64,000 nucleotides of DNA from Paludibacter sp. (GCA_028692715.1 JAQUWU010000020.1:1-64000), one strand, 5' to 3'. Shown: positions 18,288-29,500, counted from the stretch's first letter. Numbers and translations: made by a program. Notes: generated by a model not told the origin, from the letters alone.

Positions 18288-18724
18288 ACACAAATAAATT
18301 AAAGATTTACGATTTACATTTAAAACATTGTAAATAAATTGAATCGTTCAAAACAAACATTTTTCAATAAGAATACATTAAACAACGGGAAATAGCAATG
18401 TTAAGTTGAAATCGGGTGCAAAATAACAAAAACAAGTTGGTACAAGCCAAATTTTCAGCACATTATTTTCAATTTTTATTGATTTAGGGCTTTTTTAACC
18501 CCAAAACAAGGGTTTTAAACGCAATTAAAAATTTTAAAATGGAATTTAACAAAGATTTTTTAAGATTATACAGGTCTTGTTTTTGAAATTTGATTCTCTT
18601 AACCATTTCGTTGGAACTTTAAATCAATAAACATTTTATTTCCGAATTTCATTATAAGGATTGTTGTATCTTTGTAGGTTCAAAAATAATGATATTTTTG
18701 AGCGTTTTAATATAAATTTGAGGA
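18288..18724. other. Divergent topA/uvrA intergenic region
   Basis: 437 bp of A+T-rich DNA carrying promoters in both directions. For uvrA a TATCTTTG box is seen at 18667-18674. For topA a weaker TTATTTTG (18419-18426, minus) with TTTG 21 bp upstream (18448-18451) is possible. No ORF or RNA motif is recognised. Confidence 0.5.
18667..18674 (+). promoter_or_regulatory. Promoter -7 box for uvrA
   Basis: TATCTTTG, 62 bp upstream of the uvrA ATG; no good -33 TTTG. Confidence 0.5.
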
Positions 18725-18736
18725 TTGAATTTTAAG

Positions 18737-21577
18737 ATGGCTAAACAAGGTAATATAATTATAAAGGGTGCAAGAGTACATAACCTTAAAAATATAGATG
18801 TTGAAATTCCTCGTAATAATCTGGTGGTTATAACCGGTTTGTCGGGTTCAGGTAAGTCTTCGTTGGCTTTCGATACGCTTTATGCCGAAGGTCAACGTCG
18901 CTATGTAGAAAGTCTCTCCTCATATGCACGTCAGTTTTTAGGTAGAATGAGCAAACCGGAAGTGGATTATATAAAAGGGATTCCACCGGCAATTGCTATA
19001 GAACAAAAGGTAAATACACGTAATCCTCGCTCTACAGTAGGTACTTCCACCGAAATTTATGAATATATTAAACTTTTGTATGCCCGCATCGGAAAAACAT
19101 TTTCGCCCATTTCGGGAGAAATAGTAAGAAAAAACCAAGAACAGGATGTAATTGATGCTGCCATGAGTTATCCCGGCGGAACAAAATTAATGGTATTGAC
19201 ACCTGTTATTCCTTCGTCTGACAGAACGCTTTTTGAACAATTAAACAGTTTGCAACTTCAGGGGTTTAGTCGGTTGGACATTGATGGTGAAACAATTCAA
19301 ATTGTTGATGTTTTAAATGATAAGAAAAAACTAACAAAATCAAAAAATGTGTATCTGCTCATCGATCGATTGGTCGTTGAACAGAATCAAACGGTTATCA
19401 GTCGCTTGACCGATTCAGTGGAAACTGCTTTTTATGAAGGAAACGGTTCGTGTGTTTTAAAAGTTTTCAATGATAACGAACCTGAGTTGCTTACTTTCTC
19501 GAAGAAATTTGAGGCGGATGGAATACAGTTTGAAACGCCAACAGTACACACTTTTAGTTTTAATAGCCCGATTGGTGCTTGTCCTGCTTGCGAAGGTTTC
19601 GGACGTGTAATTGGTATCGACGAAGATTTGGTAATCCCGAACAAGAATCTCTCAGTGTTCGAAGATGCTATTGTTTGCTGGAAAGGCGAAGTGATGAGCG
19701 AATGGAAAAATCAACTTGTACATTCGGCTTCTAAATTTAAATTCCCGGTTCACAAACCTTATTATGACTTGACTGACGAACAACGCCATTTAATCTGGAC
19801 GGGAAATGAATATTTTGAAGGATTAAACGCCTTTTTTAAGCATTTGGAAGCCGGACAGTATAAAATTCAGTACCGCGTAATGTTAGCCCGTTATCGTGGA
19901 AAAACTATTTGTCCGGAATGTAACGGAAGCCGCTTGAAAAAAGAAGCTTCATATATACGGGTTTCAGGGAAACCTATTTCCGAACTGGTAATGATGTCCA
20001 TTTATAAGCTGCACGAATTTTTTGAGAATATTCAACTGGATGAACAAGATGCAGCCATTGCAAAACGATTATTGGTTGAGATAAACAATCGCATTTCCTT
20101 TCTGTTGGATGTTGGTTTGGGTTACCTAACACTCAACCGATTGTCTAATTCACTTTCGGGTGGTGAAAGTCAGCGCATTAATCTTGCAACGTCTTTGGGA
20201 AGCAGTTTAGTAGGCTCACTTTATATTCTCGACGAACCAAGTATTGGGTTGCACTCGCGCGATACGCATTTGCTGATTAAAGTGTTGAAACAATTGCGTG
20301 ATTTAGGAAATACAGTGGTGGTGGTGGAACACGATGAAGAAATTATGCGTGCCGCCGATTATATTATCGATATTGGTCCAAATGCCGGAAGACTTGGTGG
20401 AGAGGTTGTTTTTAGCGGAGAGGTCTCCCAAATTTCAGACCTCACCTCAACCCTCTCCAAAGGAGAGGGAGCAAACGGGAAGTTGTTAAGTACAAAAAAC
20501 TCATACACACTAAAATATCTGACCGGCGAAGAAAAAATTGAGATTCCTTCTTTTCGCCGAAAATGGAACAATTATATTGAAGTGATAGGTGCGCGCGAAA
20601 ATAATCTAAAAGGAGTTAATGTAAAATTTCCTTTGAATGTGATGACTGTAGTTACAGGAGTTAGTGGTTCGGGGAAATCATCCTTGGTGAGGAATGTGTT
20701 TTATACGGCATTGAAAAAATATTATGGAGGCGTTGCCGATCGTACGGGACAGTTTGGTGCTTTAAGAGGAAGTATGCATTTGGCAAAAGATGTTGAGTTT
20801 GTCGATCAAAATCCTATTGGGCGATCGTCGCGTTCAAATCCTGTAACTTATATTAAAGCATACGACGAGATTCGAAAACTCTTTGCTGATCAACAACTTT
20901 CGAAGCAGATGAATTATTCAGCGTCCTACTTTTCATTTAATACTGAGGGTGGACGATGTGAAGAATGTCAGGGCGAAGGAACGGTGACTGTTGAGATGCA
21001 GTTCATGGCCGATTTGGTGCTGGAATGTGAACATTGTCATGGTAAGCGTTTCAAAAATGACATTCTTGAAGTAATGTACAAAAATGCAAATATCTTTGAT
21101 GTGTTGGGAATGACGGTGAATCAAGCGATTGAGTTTTTCTCGCAGGGAGTAGGAAGTACCGAAAAGAAAATTGTAAAACGGATGAAACCCTTGCAGGATG
21201 TGGGTTTGGGTTATGTAAAACTGGGACAATCGTCCAGCACACTATCGGGTGGCGAAAGTCAACGCGTTAAACTGGCCTCTTTTTTGGCAAATGAGAAACC
21301 CGAACCAACCATTTTTGTGTTCGACGAACCGACTACCGGACTACATTTCCACGACATAAAAACCTTGCTGAAAGCCTTTGACGCCTTAATCTTGAAAGGT
21401 CATACGGTGATTGTCATTGAACACAATATTGAAGTAATCAAATGTGCCGACCATATTATTGATATTGGTCCGGAAGGTGGCGACAAGGGTGGAAATATTG
21501 TTTTTGAAGGTACACCTGAAAAAATTGTTGATTGTAAAGAATCTTATACAGGAGGTTTTCTGAAAGGAAAGATTTAA
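18737..21577 (+). CDS. uvrA: Excinuclease ABC subunit A
   Basis: Damage-sensing ATPase of nucleotide excision repair. 946 residues from the ATG at 18737; the TTG at 18725 is in frame but unlikely. It has two ABC modules: Walker [10 protein letters not shown] (34-42) with signature LSGGESQR (about 472-479), and GVSGSGKSS (about 641-649) with LSGGESQR (about 836-843). Cys pairs [16 protein letters not shown] and CEECQGEG...CEHCHG mark the zinc modules. Between the first ABC half and the second, residues about 560-590 contain an unusual Ser/Gly-rich stretch ([19 protein letters not shown]). It is encoded by a palindromic repeat that looks like an in-frame insertion. A bidirectional terminator separates the gene from the regulator downstream. 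Confidence 0.97.
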   Translation: MAKQGNIIIKGARVHNLKNIDVEIPRNNLVVITGLSGSGKSSLAFDTLYAEGQRRYVESLSSYARQFLGRMSKPEVDYIKGIPPAIAIEQKVNTRNPRSTVGTSTEIYEYIKLLYARIGKTFSPISGEIVRKNQEQDVIDAAMSYPGGTKLMVLTPVIPSSDRTLFEQLNSLQLQGFSRLDIDGETIQIVDVLNDKKKLTKSKNVYLLIDRLVVEQNQTVISRLTDSVETAFYEGNGSCVLKVFNDNEPELLTFSKKFEADGIQFETPTVHTFSFNSPIGACPACEGFGRVIGIDEDLVIPNKNLSVFEDAIVCWKGEVMSEWKNQLVHSASKFKFPVHKPYYDLTDEQRHLIWTGNEYFEGLNAFFKHLEAGQYKIQYRVMLARYRGKTICPECNGSRLKKEASYIRVSGKPISELVMMSIYKLHEFFENIQLDEQDAAIAKRLLVEINNRISFLLDVGLGYLTLNRLSNSLSGGESQRINLATSLGSSLVGSLYILDEPSIGLHSRDTHLLIKVLKQLRDLGNTVVVVEHDEEIMRAADYIIDIGPNAGRLGGEVVFSGEVSQISDLTSTLSKGEGANGKLLSTKNSYTLKYLTGEEKIEIPSFRRKWNNYIEVIGARENNLKGVNVKFPLNVMTVVTGVSGSGKSSLVRNVFYTALKKYYGGVADRTGQFGALRGSMHLAKDVEFVDQNPIGRSSRSNPVTYIKAYDEIRKLFADQQLSKQMNYSASYFSFNTEGGRCEECQGEGTVTVEMQFMADLVLECEHCHGKRFKNDILEVMYKNANIFDVLGMTVNQAIEFFSQGVGSTEKKIVKRMKPLQDVGLGYVKLGQSSSTLSGGESQRVKLASFLANEKPEPTIFVFDEPTTGLHFHDIKTLLKAFDALILKGHTVIVIEHNIEVIKCADHIIDIGPEGGDKGGNIVFEGTPEKIVDCKESYTGGFLKGKI
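20437..20474. repeat. Palindromic repeat inserted in the uvrA coding sequence
   Basis: Within uvrA, CCCTCTCC and GGAGAGGG flank a 3-base loop, preceded by CCTCACCTCAA. This is the layout of an intergenic palindrome common in Bacteroidetes, and it differs from the flanking uvrA sequence. It stays open in frame and lies in a linker at about residues 566-580. Confidence 0.7.
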
Positions 21578-21581
21578 TATC

Positions 21582-21616
21582 AAAAGCGGCTTTATCAGAC
21601 TGATAAAGCCGCTTTT
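21582..21616. terminator. Bidirectional terminator between uvrA and the lrp-like gene
   Basis: AAAAGCGGCTTTATCAG and its exact complement are separated by one base, giving a long G+C-rich hairpin flanked by A and T runs. It serves the convergent genes on both sides. Confidence 0.9.
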
Positions 21617-21635
21617 ATATAAATGCTATTATTGT

Positions 21636-22139
21636 TTATTCAATATCTTCAACTACATCCACGTTCGATTCAATTTCAAAAACTGAAAGTTGGCGACGGA
21701 AAATTTCGTCGAGCGAAATCTGGAATGTTTCGGTATGAGCAATTCCGGTTATCAATGTTAGTTTTTCAAGTATGATTTGCAATAAATGACGGTTGTCTTT
21801 AGCATAAATTTTTACAAACATAGAGTATTTGCCTGTTGCATAATGACATTCAACCACTTCAGGTATTAATTTTAAGTCCTCAACCACTGCATTAAACATT
21901 TTGATGTCACTTAATGTAATCCCAATATAAGCGCAAGTCTGAAAACCTACTTTATAAGTATCTATTACGAACTCAGAGCCTTTGATAATGCCGGTGTTAC
22001 GTAGTTTTTGAATGCGTTGATGAATTGCTGCTCCCGATACATTACACTCGCGTGCAACTTCCAAAAAAGGAATGCGGGCATCTTGCGAGATCAGCTGCAG
22101 AATCTTTTTGTCTAACCTGTCAATTTGATGTTGTGCCAT
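21636..22139 (-). CDS. Lrp/AsnC family transcriptional regulator
   Basis: 167 residues. The N-terminal AsnC-type helix-turn-helix covers about residues 7-52 (LDKKILQLISQDARIPFLEV, then NVSGAAIHQRIQKLRNTGII). The C-terminal RAM effector-binding fold covers about 70-145 (AYIGITL, VVECHYATGKYSMFVKIY, GIAHTETFQISL). A Glu-rich tail follows. Such proteins form octamers and respond to amino acids; which genes or ligand this one controls is not visible. It is monocistronic and convergent with uvrA. Confidence 0.93.
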   Translation of the reverse strand: MAQHQIDRLDKKILQLISQDARIPFLEVARECNVSGAAIHQRIQKLRNTGIIKGSEFVIDTYKVGFQTCAYIGITLSDIKMFNAVVEDLKLIPEVVECHYATGKYSMFVKIYAKDNRHLLQIILEKLTLITGIAHTETFQISLDEIFRRQLSVFEIESNVDVVEDIE

Positions 22140-22193
22140 AGTATTTAGTGTCTGGTATTAGTATACGTGCTTATAATTTTAGTAAAACCATTG

Positions 22194-22201
22194 CAAATAT
22201 A
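22194..22201 (-). promoter_or_regulatory. Promoter -7 box for the lrp-like gene
   Basis: On the minus strand TATATTTG followed by CA, 55 bp before the ATG; the nearest TTG upstream is badly spaced. Confidence 0.45.
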
Positions 22202-22269
22202 TTTAATAAATTTCTATTTTCGTACAATTTTTGAATAAATTGATAGTAAAATATGTAAAATTATTCAAT

Positions 22270-23193
22270 TTAACGATATTTTCCTTCTGTACAGTCCTTT
22301 AACACACTTAAATAGCTTTGATACCGGGATGTGCTGATAAAATGTTCTTTAACAGCGGGAATTACTGCACAGCCGGGCTCATGAACATGAGTGCAGTTGG
22401 CAAACTTACAAAATGCCGAATATTTGAAAATTTCTTTAAAATAATGTCCAATTTCTGTTTCTTCCATGTCAAAAGTCCCAAAACCTTTTATCCCGGGAGT
22501 ATCAATAATTCGACCACCTAATTGTAAATCAAACATTTCCGAGAAGGTAGTTGTGTGCATTCCTTTATTGTGATAGGTTGAAATTTCAGCAGTTTTAGCA
22601 AGCGAATGGGGTGCTATCGCATTGATTAAGGTTGATTTTCCCACACCTGAATTTCCTGAAAACAAAGTTGTTTTTCCATTCAAAAATGATACAAGATCAG
22701 TTATATTTTCGGATAATAAGGCGGAAATTTTGAAAACAGGATAATCTAACGAGCTGTAAAGCTCCATTAATCCGTTCATATATTCATTTTCTTTATCAGA
22801 ATAACGGTCAATTTTGTTAAAGACGATACAGGCAGGAACGCGATAAGCTTCGGCTGATGCTAAAAAGCGATCAATAAAAATGGTGGAAGTTTCAGGGTAA
22901 TTTATCGTAACAATCAAGGCAACCATATCGAGATTCGCAGCAAGGATCTGCGATTGCTTCGAAAGGTTAGAGGAACGACGAATGATATAATTTTTACGAT
23001 CGGAAATGCTGTGAATCATAGCAGTGCCATCTACATTCATTTCAAATTCCACATTGTCACCCACGGCAATCGGATTGGTACTACGAATCTCCTGCAGACG
23101 GAAATGACCTTTGATTCTACATTCAATCAATTCACCTTCATCTGTTTTTACCTGATACCAACTACCTGTATTTTTAACGACTAATCCTTTCAT
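22270..23193 (-). CDS. rsgA: Ribosome small subunit-dependent GTPase A
   Basis: A circularly permuted GTPase that assists late 30S maturation. 307 residues, normal length. The N-terminal OB fold (about 1-70) is followed by GTPase motifs in permuted order: G4 NKID (126-129), G1 GNSGVGKST (180-188) and G3 DTPG (231-234). A C-terminal zinc site is formed by C262, C267, H269 and C275 ([15 protein letters not shown]). The gene stands alone. Short periodic repeats precede its start (23205-23262). Confidence 0.96.
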   Translation of the reverse strand: MKGLVVKNTGSWYQVKTDEGELIECRIKGHFRLQEIRSTNPIAVGDNVEFEMNVDGTAMIHSISDRKNYIIRRSSNLSKQSQILAANLDMVALIVTINYPETSTIFIDRFLASAEAYRVPACIVFNKIDRYSDKENEYMNGLMELYSSLDYPVFKISALLSENITDLVSFLNGKTTLFSGNSGVGKSTLINAIAPHSLAKTAEISTYHNKGMHTTTFSEMFDLQLGGRIIDTPGIKGFGTFDMEETEIGHYFKEIFKYSAFCKFANCTHVHEPGCAVIPAVKEHFISTSRYQSYLSVLKDCTEGKYR

Positions 23194-23204
23194 ATTATTT
23201 TAGC

Positions 23205-23262
23205 AGTGAACAGTGAACAGTGAACAGTGAACTGTAAACAGTAAACGATAAGTTGAACAGTT
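23205..23262. repeat. 7-bp tandem repeat (AGTGAAC)
   Basis: AGTGAAC repeats in direct 7-bp steps and decays to TGTAAAC, AGTAAAC. It lies in the rsgA leader, 12 bp from the ATG. This is another of the short-period intergenic families of the window. Confidence 0.7.
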
Positions 23263-23310
23263 TTTATTATCATGAAAATTGTATTTGTCAATTTTTTATT
23301 TATCTAAACT

Positions 23311-23379
23311 CATTACCACATCATCACATTACCACATTATCACATCATCACATTATCACATCGTAATATTATCACATCA
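23311..23379. repeat. 8-bp tandem repeat (CACATYAY) at a gene end
   Basis: Units CACATCAT, CACATTAC and CACATTAT lie in register. The last unit supplies the TGA stop of the Omp85-like gene (minus strand, 23377-23379). Same family as 15727-15878. Confidence 0.85.
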
Positions 23380-24471
23380 AAAAGCTTCCGTAGCAGTTAT
23401 ATAAAATTGTAATTTATCTCCGTAATTATTTTTAGCAAAATCTAATCGCAAGTGAACCCGGGCATCATTCAATCTGTATCGTAATCCCGCACCATAGGCC
23501 ACTTTTAGTTTGTCTATGCGGTAATCCGAACTGTTCATTACATCACCAACCGAACAAAATACAGCCCCTTTCAACCGCTTATAAATGGGTAGACGATATT
23601 CTGTTTGAGCCAGAATCATTACATTTTCACGATACATACCTTGTCGGAATCCCCTTAAAACATCGCGTCCTCCAAGAGTTGGTCGTAATTCAAACGGAAT
23701 TCCATTGTTTCCAAAAATTCCATTATAATACAATTGCCAGGCAAAAACATGCGATTTGAATAGTGGAACAAATTGTCGAAAATCCATCGAAAATTCCTGC
23801 AAAGAATAATTGCTTCCCCATCCGGCTTTCGCAACCGTAAAAAATGATTTTGCAAATATACCCTTTTGTGGGTAAAATTGGTTATCTCTACTGTCAAAAG
23901 CTGCAACAATTCCTACATTTATTTGAGAATAAGGATTCCAACCATCGCTCCCGAATTGATTGAAAATATCTGACTTAACTGCGTCGAAGGTTGAATCGGT
24001 AAGAATTCGCTCGAAACGCACAGATAATGATGTTCCTATTAGCAAGTGTTTAGTGATGTTATATTGCGGTTGGAGCAACAAAGAAATATTTTGAGAAGTA
24101 AAGGATTGTTTAATACCGCTTGATTGATTGCCTATGCCAAAATAATAATCGGGATAATTTTTGACATTCAGATTGGAATAAAGATACCAATTGGATGATT
24201 GGAAGAATATCTTTGGTGTTATATTGAAGGTGAACTGATTTTTAAAGGTATAGATAGCACTACCTGAAATGGAACTTATGCGGCTGATATCTTTGCTCTT
24301 AAAATAATAGCCATAGGCAATTCCCGGTGCAACGCTTGTTTCCTGTTGGTAAGATGCATGAGGAATGATAAATAAACTTCTTTTGGAGGCAATGCTGTCT
24401 GATTGTTCAACAGCAAATAATGCGTTGACAAACAACAATTGAAAAATAAAAATGAAAAGCTTATTAGACAT
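23377..24471 (-). CDS. Omp85/BamA-TamA-like outer-membrane barrel protein
   Basis: 364 residues from the ATG at 24471. An upstream in-frame GTG exists but lies within the frr terminator, so it is rejected. A signal peptide (LFIFIFQLLFVNALFAVEQ) is followed directly by barrel strands without POTRA domains. The C-terminal half carries the Omp85-like lock motif: LGGRDVLRGFRQGMYRENVM, then AQTEYRLPIYKRLKGAVFCSVGDV. The terminal strand ends in aromatic Phe (LQFYITATEAF). It is likely a surface-antigen-type barrel; without POTRAs a role in BAM-like assembly is doubtful. The stop codon lies in an 8-bp repeat. Confidence 0.82.
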   Translation of the reverse strand: MSNKLFIFIFQLLFVNALFAVEQSDSIASKRSLFIIPHASYQQETSVAPGIAYGYYFKSKDISRISSISGSAIYTFKNQFTFNITPKIFFQSSNWYLYSNLNVKNYPDYYFGIGNQSSGIKQSFTSQNISLLLQPQYNITKHLLIGTSLSVRFERILTDSTFDAVKSDIFNQFGSDGWNPYSQINVGIVAAFDSRDNQFYPQKGIFAKSFFTVAKAGWGSNYSLQEFSMDFRQFVPLFKSHVFAWQLYYNGIFGNNGIPFELRPTLGGRDVLRGFRQGMYRENVMILAQTEYRLPIYKRLKGAVFCSVGDVMNSSDYRIDKLKVAYGAGLRYRLNDARVHLRLDFAKNNYGDKLQFYITATEAF

Positions 24472-24493
24472 CAATGTGTAGCTATAAAAAACA

Positions 24494-24525
24494 TCAGTCA
24501 CCTCATATTCAAATGAGATGACTGA
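24494..24525 (-). terminator. Terminator of frr
   Basis: TCAGTCACCTCAT and ATGAGATGACTGA pair at 12 of 13 positions. On the minus strand TGTTTTTTATAG follows. It lies 45 bp past the frr stop. Confidence 0.75.
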
Positions 24526-24569
24526 AAATTATCAGGTTGACAATTGTCAATTATCAACTGTCAACTTAT

Positions 24570-25130
24570 TTAAATGGTCATAATTTCTATTTCTTTTGCA
24601 TGATAAATTTCATCAATTCTCTTGATGTATTTGTCGTGAATTTTTTGTACTTCACCTTCAGCATCTTTCCCGTTGTCTTCAGGCAAACCATCTTTTACCA
24701 TTTTCTTTAAATGCTCAATAGCATCGCGACGTGAGTTGCGAACGGAAATTTTTGCATCTTCGCAATCTGCTTTTGCCTGTTTTGCCAATTGACGTCGGCG
24801 TTCTTCAGTAAGGGGTGGAATTCCCAAACGAATGGTTTCACCATTGTTCATAGGTGTAATACCAACATCCGAATTCAGAATTGCTTTTTCGATAACAGAA
24901 ATCAATCCTTTTTCCCAAGGTTGAATCGTAATTGTTTTAGCATCCGGTGTTGTAATAGTTGAAACACTCGAAAGCGGGACCTGTGAACCGTAATAATCTA
25001 CTTTTACTCCATCCAAAATACGTGGATTCGCTTTTCCAGCACGAATGTGCGCCAACGCTTCATCGAGGAATAAAACTGTTGCTTCCATGCTCTCATCGGC
25101 ATTTGTTAGCAAAGGTTGTACTTCTGGCAT
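24570..25130 (-). CDS. frr: Ribosome recycling factor
   Basis: Releases ribosomes from mRNA after termination together with EF-G. 186 residues, the standard length. The three-helix-bundle domain carries the conserved [22 protein letters not shown] region. The beta domain has [21 protein letters not shown], and the C-terminal helix contains the [11 protein letters not shown] pattern. It lies downstream of pyrH, the usual order, but 128 bp of periodic repeat separate the two. A hairpin terminator at 24494-24525 ends the unit. Confidence 0.97.
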   Translation of the reverse strand: MPEVQPLLTNADESMEATVLFLDEALAHIRAGKANPRILDGVKVDYYGSQVPLSSVSTITTPDAKTITIQPWEKGLISVIEKAILNSDVGITPMNNGETIRLGIPPLTEERRRQLAKQAKADCEDAKISVRNSRRDAIEHLKKMVKDGLPEDNGKDAEGEVQKIHDKYIKRIDEIYHAKEIEIMTI

Positions 25131-25258
25131 AATATGTTTTTTTAGTTTGTAAAGTTTGAAAATTTATAAAGTTTTAAGTTTATAAGGTTTTTAAAGTTTG
25201 AAGTGTAAAAAGAGTTTTTTTTTCTTTATTAACTTTCAAACTTGACGAACTTTACAAA
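25131..25258. repeat. AAAGTTTATAA-type periodic repeat between pyrH and frr
   Basis: The whole pyrH-frr gap consists of AGTTTGTAAAGTT and AAGTTTATAAAG-type units in both orientations. It starts directly at the pyrH stop. Related blocks are at 4464-4606 and 63046-63140. The opposed halves can pair. Confidence 0.75.
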
Positions 25259-25969
25259 CTAATTTCTCACCAAAGTCCCGATTTTTTCGCCTGTCATCAC
25301 TTTTTTTAGATTTCCTACCGTATCCATATCGAAAACATATATCGGCATATTGTTTTCCTTGCACATAGTGGTGGCGGTTAAATCCATTACTTTCAGATTT
25401 TTATTGTAAATTTCATCGAAAGTAATTTCATCGTATTTTGTGGCACTCGGATCTTTTTCCGGGTCGGCGGTGTAAACACCATCAACCCGTGTCCCTTTTA
25501 GCATTACATCTGCTTCAATTTCTATTGCCCGTAACGAAGAACCCGTATCGGTGGTGAAAAACGGATTTCCTGTTCCTGCCGAAAAAATCACTACTTCGCC
25601 ATTTTCCAAACTGGTGATTGCTTTTTGTTTACTGTAAAACTCCCCGATGGGTTCCATTCTGATGGCAGTGAGAACACGGGATTTTACTCCTGCAGCCTGT
25701 AATGCCGAATTTAATGCCAAACTGTTTATTACCGTAGCAAGCATTCCCATTTGGTCACCCTGTACGCGGTCGAAACCTTTGGAAGTGCCGCTTAATCCGC
25801 GAAAGATATTTCCTCCTCCAATAACGATTCCGACCTGAACATTCATAGCTGCAATTTCAGCAATTTGTGAGGCGTATTCGCTCAATCGTTTTTCATCAAT
25901 TCCATATTGCTTTTCACCCATAAGCGATTCGCCGCTCAATTTCAATAAAATGCGTTTAAATGCTGCCAT
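25259..25969 (-). CDS. pyrH: UMP kinase
   Basis: Hexameric bacterial UMP kinase making UDP, member of the amino-acid kinase fold. 236 residues. Motifs are KLSGESLMG (10-18), IVIGGGNIFRG (about 49-59), the base-binding SAGTGNPFFTTDT (about 129-141) and DVMLKGTRVDGVYTADP. It is the first gene of a pyrH-frr unit. The promoter at 26018-26049 lies about 50 bp upstream. Confidence 0.97.
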   Translation of the reverse strand: MAAFKRILLKLSGESLMGEKQYGIDEKRLSEYASQIAEIAAMNVQVGIVIGGGNIFRGLSGTSKGFDRVQGDQMGMLATVINSLALNSALQAAGVKSRVLTAIRMEPIGEFYSKQKAITSLENGEVVIFSAGTGNPFFTTDTGSSLRAIEIEADVMLKGTRVDGVYTADPEKDPSATKYDEITFDEIYNKNLKVMDLTATTMCKENNMPIYVFDMDTVGNLKKVMTGEKIGTLVRN

Positions 25970-26017
25970 TATTCGACGTTCAATTTAGTTATAAATTCTT
26001 TTGTTTCGAAATCATAG

Positions 26018-26049
26018 CAAAAGTAAATAAATTGCTTCGTATATCCAAA
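26018..26049 (-). promoter_or_regulatory. Promoter for pyrH-frr
   Basis: On the minus strand TTTG (26049-26046), 20 bp, then TACTTTTG (26025-26018): both Bacteroidetes promoter elements with proper spacing. Confidence 0.65.
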
Positions 26050-26112
26050 TATGAATTTATGTATTTGATTTTAGTAGTTCCCAATATTTAATGTTATGTT
26101 TCAGCACAGTAG

Positions 26113-26202
26113 AACTTGCCTGCAGCAGCCGGACTCAATTTCGGAGGTCGTGCGCCAAAGGTCAACATCGGTAAAAGGGAAATTGCTTTTAACTTTAAGT
26201 AA
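26113..26202 (+). pseudogene. C-terminal gene relic
   Basis: A 29-codon open stretch after an in-frame TAG reads NLPAAAGLNFGGRAPKVNIG and continues to ...FNFK and a stop. It is richer in G+C than its surroundings and looks like a protein C-terminus, but it has no start and no upstream body. Probably a remnant of a deleted gene; family unknown. Confidence 0.3.
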
Positions 26203-26492
26203 AAAAGGTACAAGGATCTATTAAAAATCAATAAACGACTAGACAATATTCTATAAATAGTTTATATTCAGCACTATTAAATTGTCGAATAACTAGATAA
26301 TAGCCGTTTAAAGACATGCGAAAGTTGAATTGTTTTATTTAATATGGGAGCTGTTCAATCATATTAAAAAATCATTTTTAATATTTTATCTAACAAGCTT
26401 TCAATGGGGATATTTAGCTGAATTATCCTTGTTATTTCAGGAATTGTCAATAACTTCTCGTATATATTTTCTCCCCTTTTCAAAAATTAATG

Positions 26493-26502
26493 TATCTTTA
26501 GC
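26493..26502 (+). promoter_or_regulatory. Promoter -7 box for dnaE
   Basis: TATCTTTAGC, close to the TAnnTTTGC consensus, 57 bp before the dnaE ATG. No convincing -33 element. Confidence 0.4.
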
Positions 26503-26558
26503 AACTCAAAAAGATCTGTTTTCACAGATTATAAATCACCCAAATACAATCAATTACA

Positions 26559-29500
26559 ATGAGTTCCTTTGTTCATCTTCACGTCCATTCCCATTATTCA
26601 GTTCTTGATGGCATGTCCACAATTCCCGGATTAGTGGATAAGGCGGCTAAAAGTGGCATGAACGCCGTGGCTCTAACCGACCATGGAAGTATGTTTGGGG
26701 TGAAGGAATTCTTTAATTACGTAAAAAAGAAAAATTCTAAAGTTCATTGTCAGGTTGCACTTGCCCAAAAGAAATTACAGGCTGATAATCTAACAGATGA
26801 TGAAAAAGTTGAATTAACAAATCAACTTAATGAAGAGACTCAAAAATTATTCAAACCTATTATCGGATGTGAAACCTATGTTGCTCATCGCGGACGTCTA
26901 AGTAAGGATGGGAGTGAAGACAGAAGTGGTTATCACTTGGTATTACTTGCCAAAAATAAAAAAGGATACCAAAATCTTTGTAAATTAATCTCTACAGCAT
27001 GGATAGAGGGGATGTATTATCGTCCCCGAATCGATCATGAAATCCTGGAAAAGTACAGCGAAGGCCTTATTGCATCATCAGCTTGTTTGGGTGGCGAAAT
27101 TCACAAAAAGGTAGAAAATGGAAATCTGAAAGAAGCTGAAGAGGCTATCATGTGGTATAAACGTGTTTTTGGCGATGATTTCTATATCGAATTGCAACGC
27201 CATAAAACCGACAAACCGAATGCCGATTATTCTACTTACGAAAAACAAGTGCGCCAGAATGAAATTCTGGTTCAACTAGCACGAAAAACAAATACTAAAA
27301 TACTGGCAACGAACGATGTTCACTTTGTAGAAGAAGAACATGGAGAGGCGCACGAACGATTGATATGTCTCAGTACCGGCAAGGAGATTGATGATCCGAA
27401 ACGAATGCGTTACACTAAGCAGGAATGGTTGAAAAGTCCTGATCAAATGTGGCAAATTTTTGCCGACCTACCGGACGCCCTTGAGAATTCATTAGAGATT
27501 GCCGAAAAGGTTGAGTTTTACGATATTGATTCAAATGCTATGATGCCGGTATTCACAATACCTGAAACTTTTGGTACAGAAGAAGATTATCGGAGTAAAT
27601 TTACCGAAGAAATGCTTCGGGAAGAATTTGGCGATGGCTTTGACCGTTTGGGAGGCTATAATAAGGCTGTTCGTGTAAAACTGGAAGCAGATTATTTGGG
27701 AGAATTGACTCTGAGAGGAGCAAAAAAACGTTACGGAGAAAATATTGATCCGGAAATAATGGAGCGTATCGATTTTGAATTGCACGTGATGAAAACCATG
27801 GGTTTCCCGGGATACTTTCTTATCGTTCAGGATTTTATAACTGCCGCTCGCGAAATGAAAGTTTCGGTTGGTCCCGGACGTGGTTCTGCTGCCGGTTCGG
27901 TAGTGGCCTATTGCCTGCGAATTACAGATATTGATCCATTGAAATACGATTTGCTGTTTGAACGTTTCCTGAATCCCGATCGTATTTCAATGCCCGATAT
28001 TGATATTGACTTTGATGATGATGGACGTGGACAGGTATTGCGTTGGGTAACCGAAAAATATGGCAAAGAGAGGGTGGCTCACATTATAACGTATGGTACA
28101 ATGGCTACCAAATCGTCCATTAAGGATGTCGCACGCGTTCAGCGCTTACCACTTGCCGAAGCCGATCGATTGACAAAACTTATTCCCGATAAATTTCCAG
28201 AAGATACTGCTACGGGAAAATCACCGAAAGTAAATATTGCCAATTGTATAAAATTTGTACCTGAATTACAAATTGCACGCAACTCGTCCGATATAAATTT
28301 ATCTAATACCCTGAAATATGCCGAAATGCTGGAAGGAACTGTCCGGCAAACGGGTGTACATGCATGTGGAGTTATTATTGGCGCTGCTGATTTAACCTAT
28401 TTGGTTCCTCTAAGTACTGCAATAGATAAAGAAACCAATGAAGAAATGTTGGTGACTCAATATGAAGGTTCTGTTATTGAGGAAATTGGATTGATTAAAA
28501 TGGACTTTTTAGGATTGAAAACGCTTTCAATCATTAAAGAGGCTCTTTCAAACATAAAAAAATCAAAAGGAATGGTGCTGGATATTGATGCCATTCCTAT
28601 TGATGACGAAAAAACTTACGAACTCTTCAGTAAAGGACTTACTGTCGGAACCTTTCAGTTTGAATCGGCCGGAATGCAGAAGCATTTGATTAATCTACAG
28701 CCTACACAGTTCGAAGACTTAATTGCTATGAATGCTTTGTATCGTCCCGGACCAATGCAATATATTCCGCAATTTATTAATCGTAAACACGGCCGCGAAA
28801 AAATTGAATATCCATTTCCTATAATGGAAAAACGTTTGCAGGATACGTACGGAATTACTGTTTATCAGGAACAGGTCATGCTTCTGAGTCGCGATTTAGC
28901 CGGCTTTACCCGTGGTCAGTCCGACGAATTGCGGAAGGCGATGGGTAAAAAACTCGTCGACAAAATGGAAACATTGAAGGTGAAATTCATGGCGGGTTGC
29001 GAGAAAAATGGGTTCGGGCCAAAAGCAAAACTGGAACAAATCTGGAGCGACTGGGCTGAATTTGCAAAATACGCCTTCAACAAATCGCATGCCACCTGTT
29101 ATTCGTGGATTGCGTACCAAACTGCTTATCTGAAAGCACATTATCCGGCTGAGTTTATGGCCGCCAACTTAACGCGCAATAAAGATGATATTGCGGAAGT
29201 TGGGAAATTTATGGACGAGTGTAAAAACCTCGGCATGAGTGTGATGGGACCGGATGTGAACGAAAGTGATCTGACATTTACCGTAAACAAGGATGGAAAT
29301 ATTCGATTTGGATTAGGAGGAGTAAAAGGAGTTGGTGAAGGAGCCGTAATAGCTATTGTTGAAGAACGAAATAAAAATGGAAAATATAAAAGTGTTTTTG
29401 ACTTTATTGAGCGAGTAAATTTGACGTCCTGTAATAAAAGGGCGATTGAAAGTTTAGCACTGTCGGGAGCATTTGATGAATTCTCAGATATAAAACGGGA

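Larger units (their letters stand above)
25970..26558. other. Divergent pyrH/dnaE intergenic region
   Basis: 590 bp holding the pyrH promoter (26018-26049), the gene relic at 26113-26202 and a dnaE -7 box (26493-26502). The rest is A+T-rich with no recognised feature. Confidence 0.5.
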
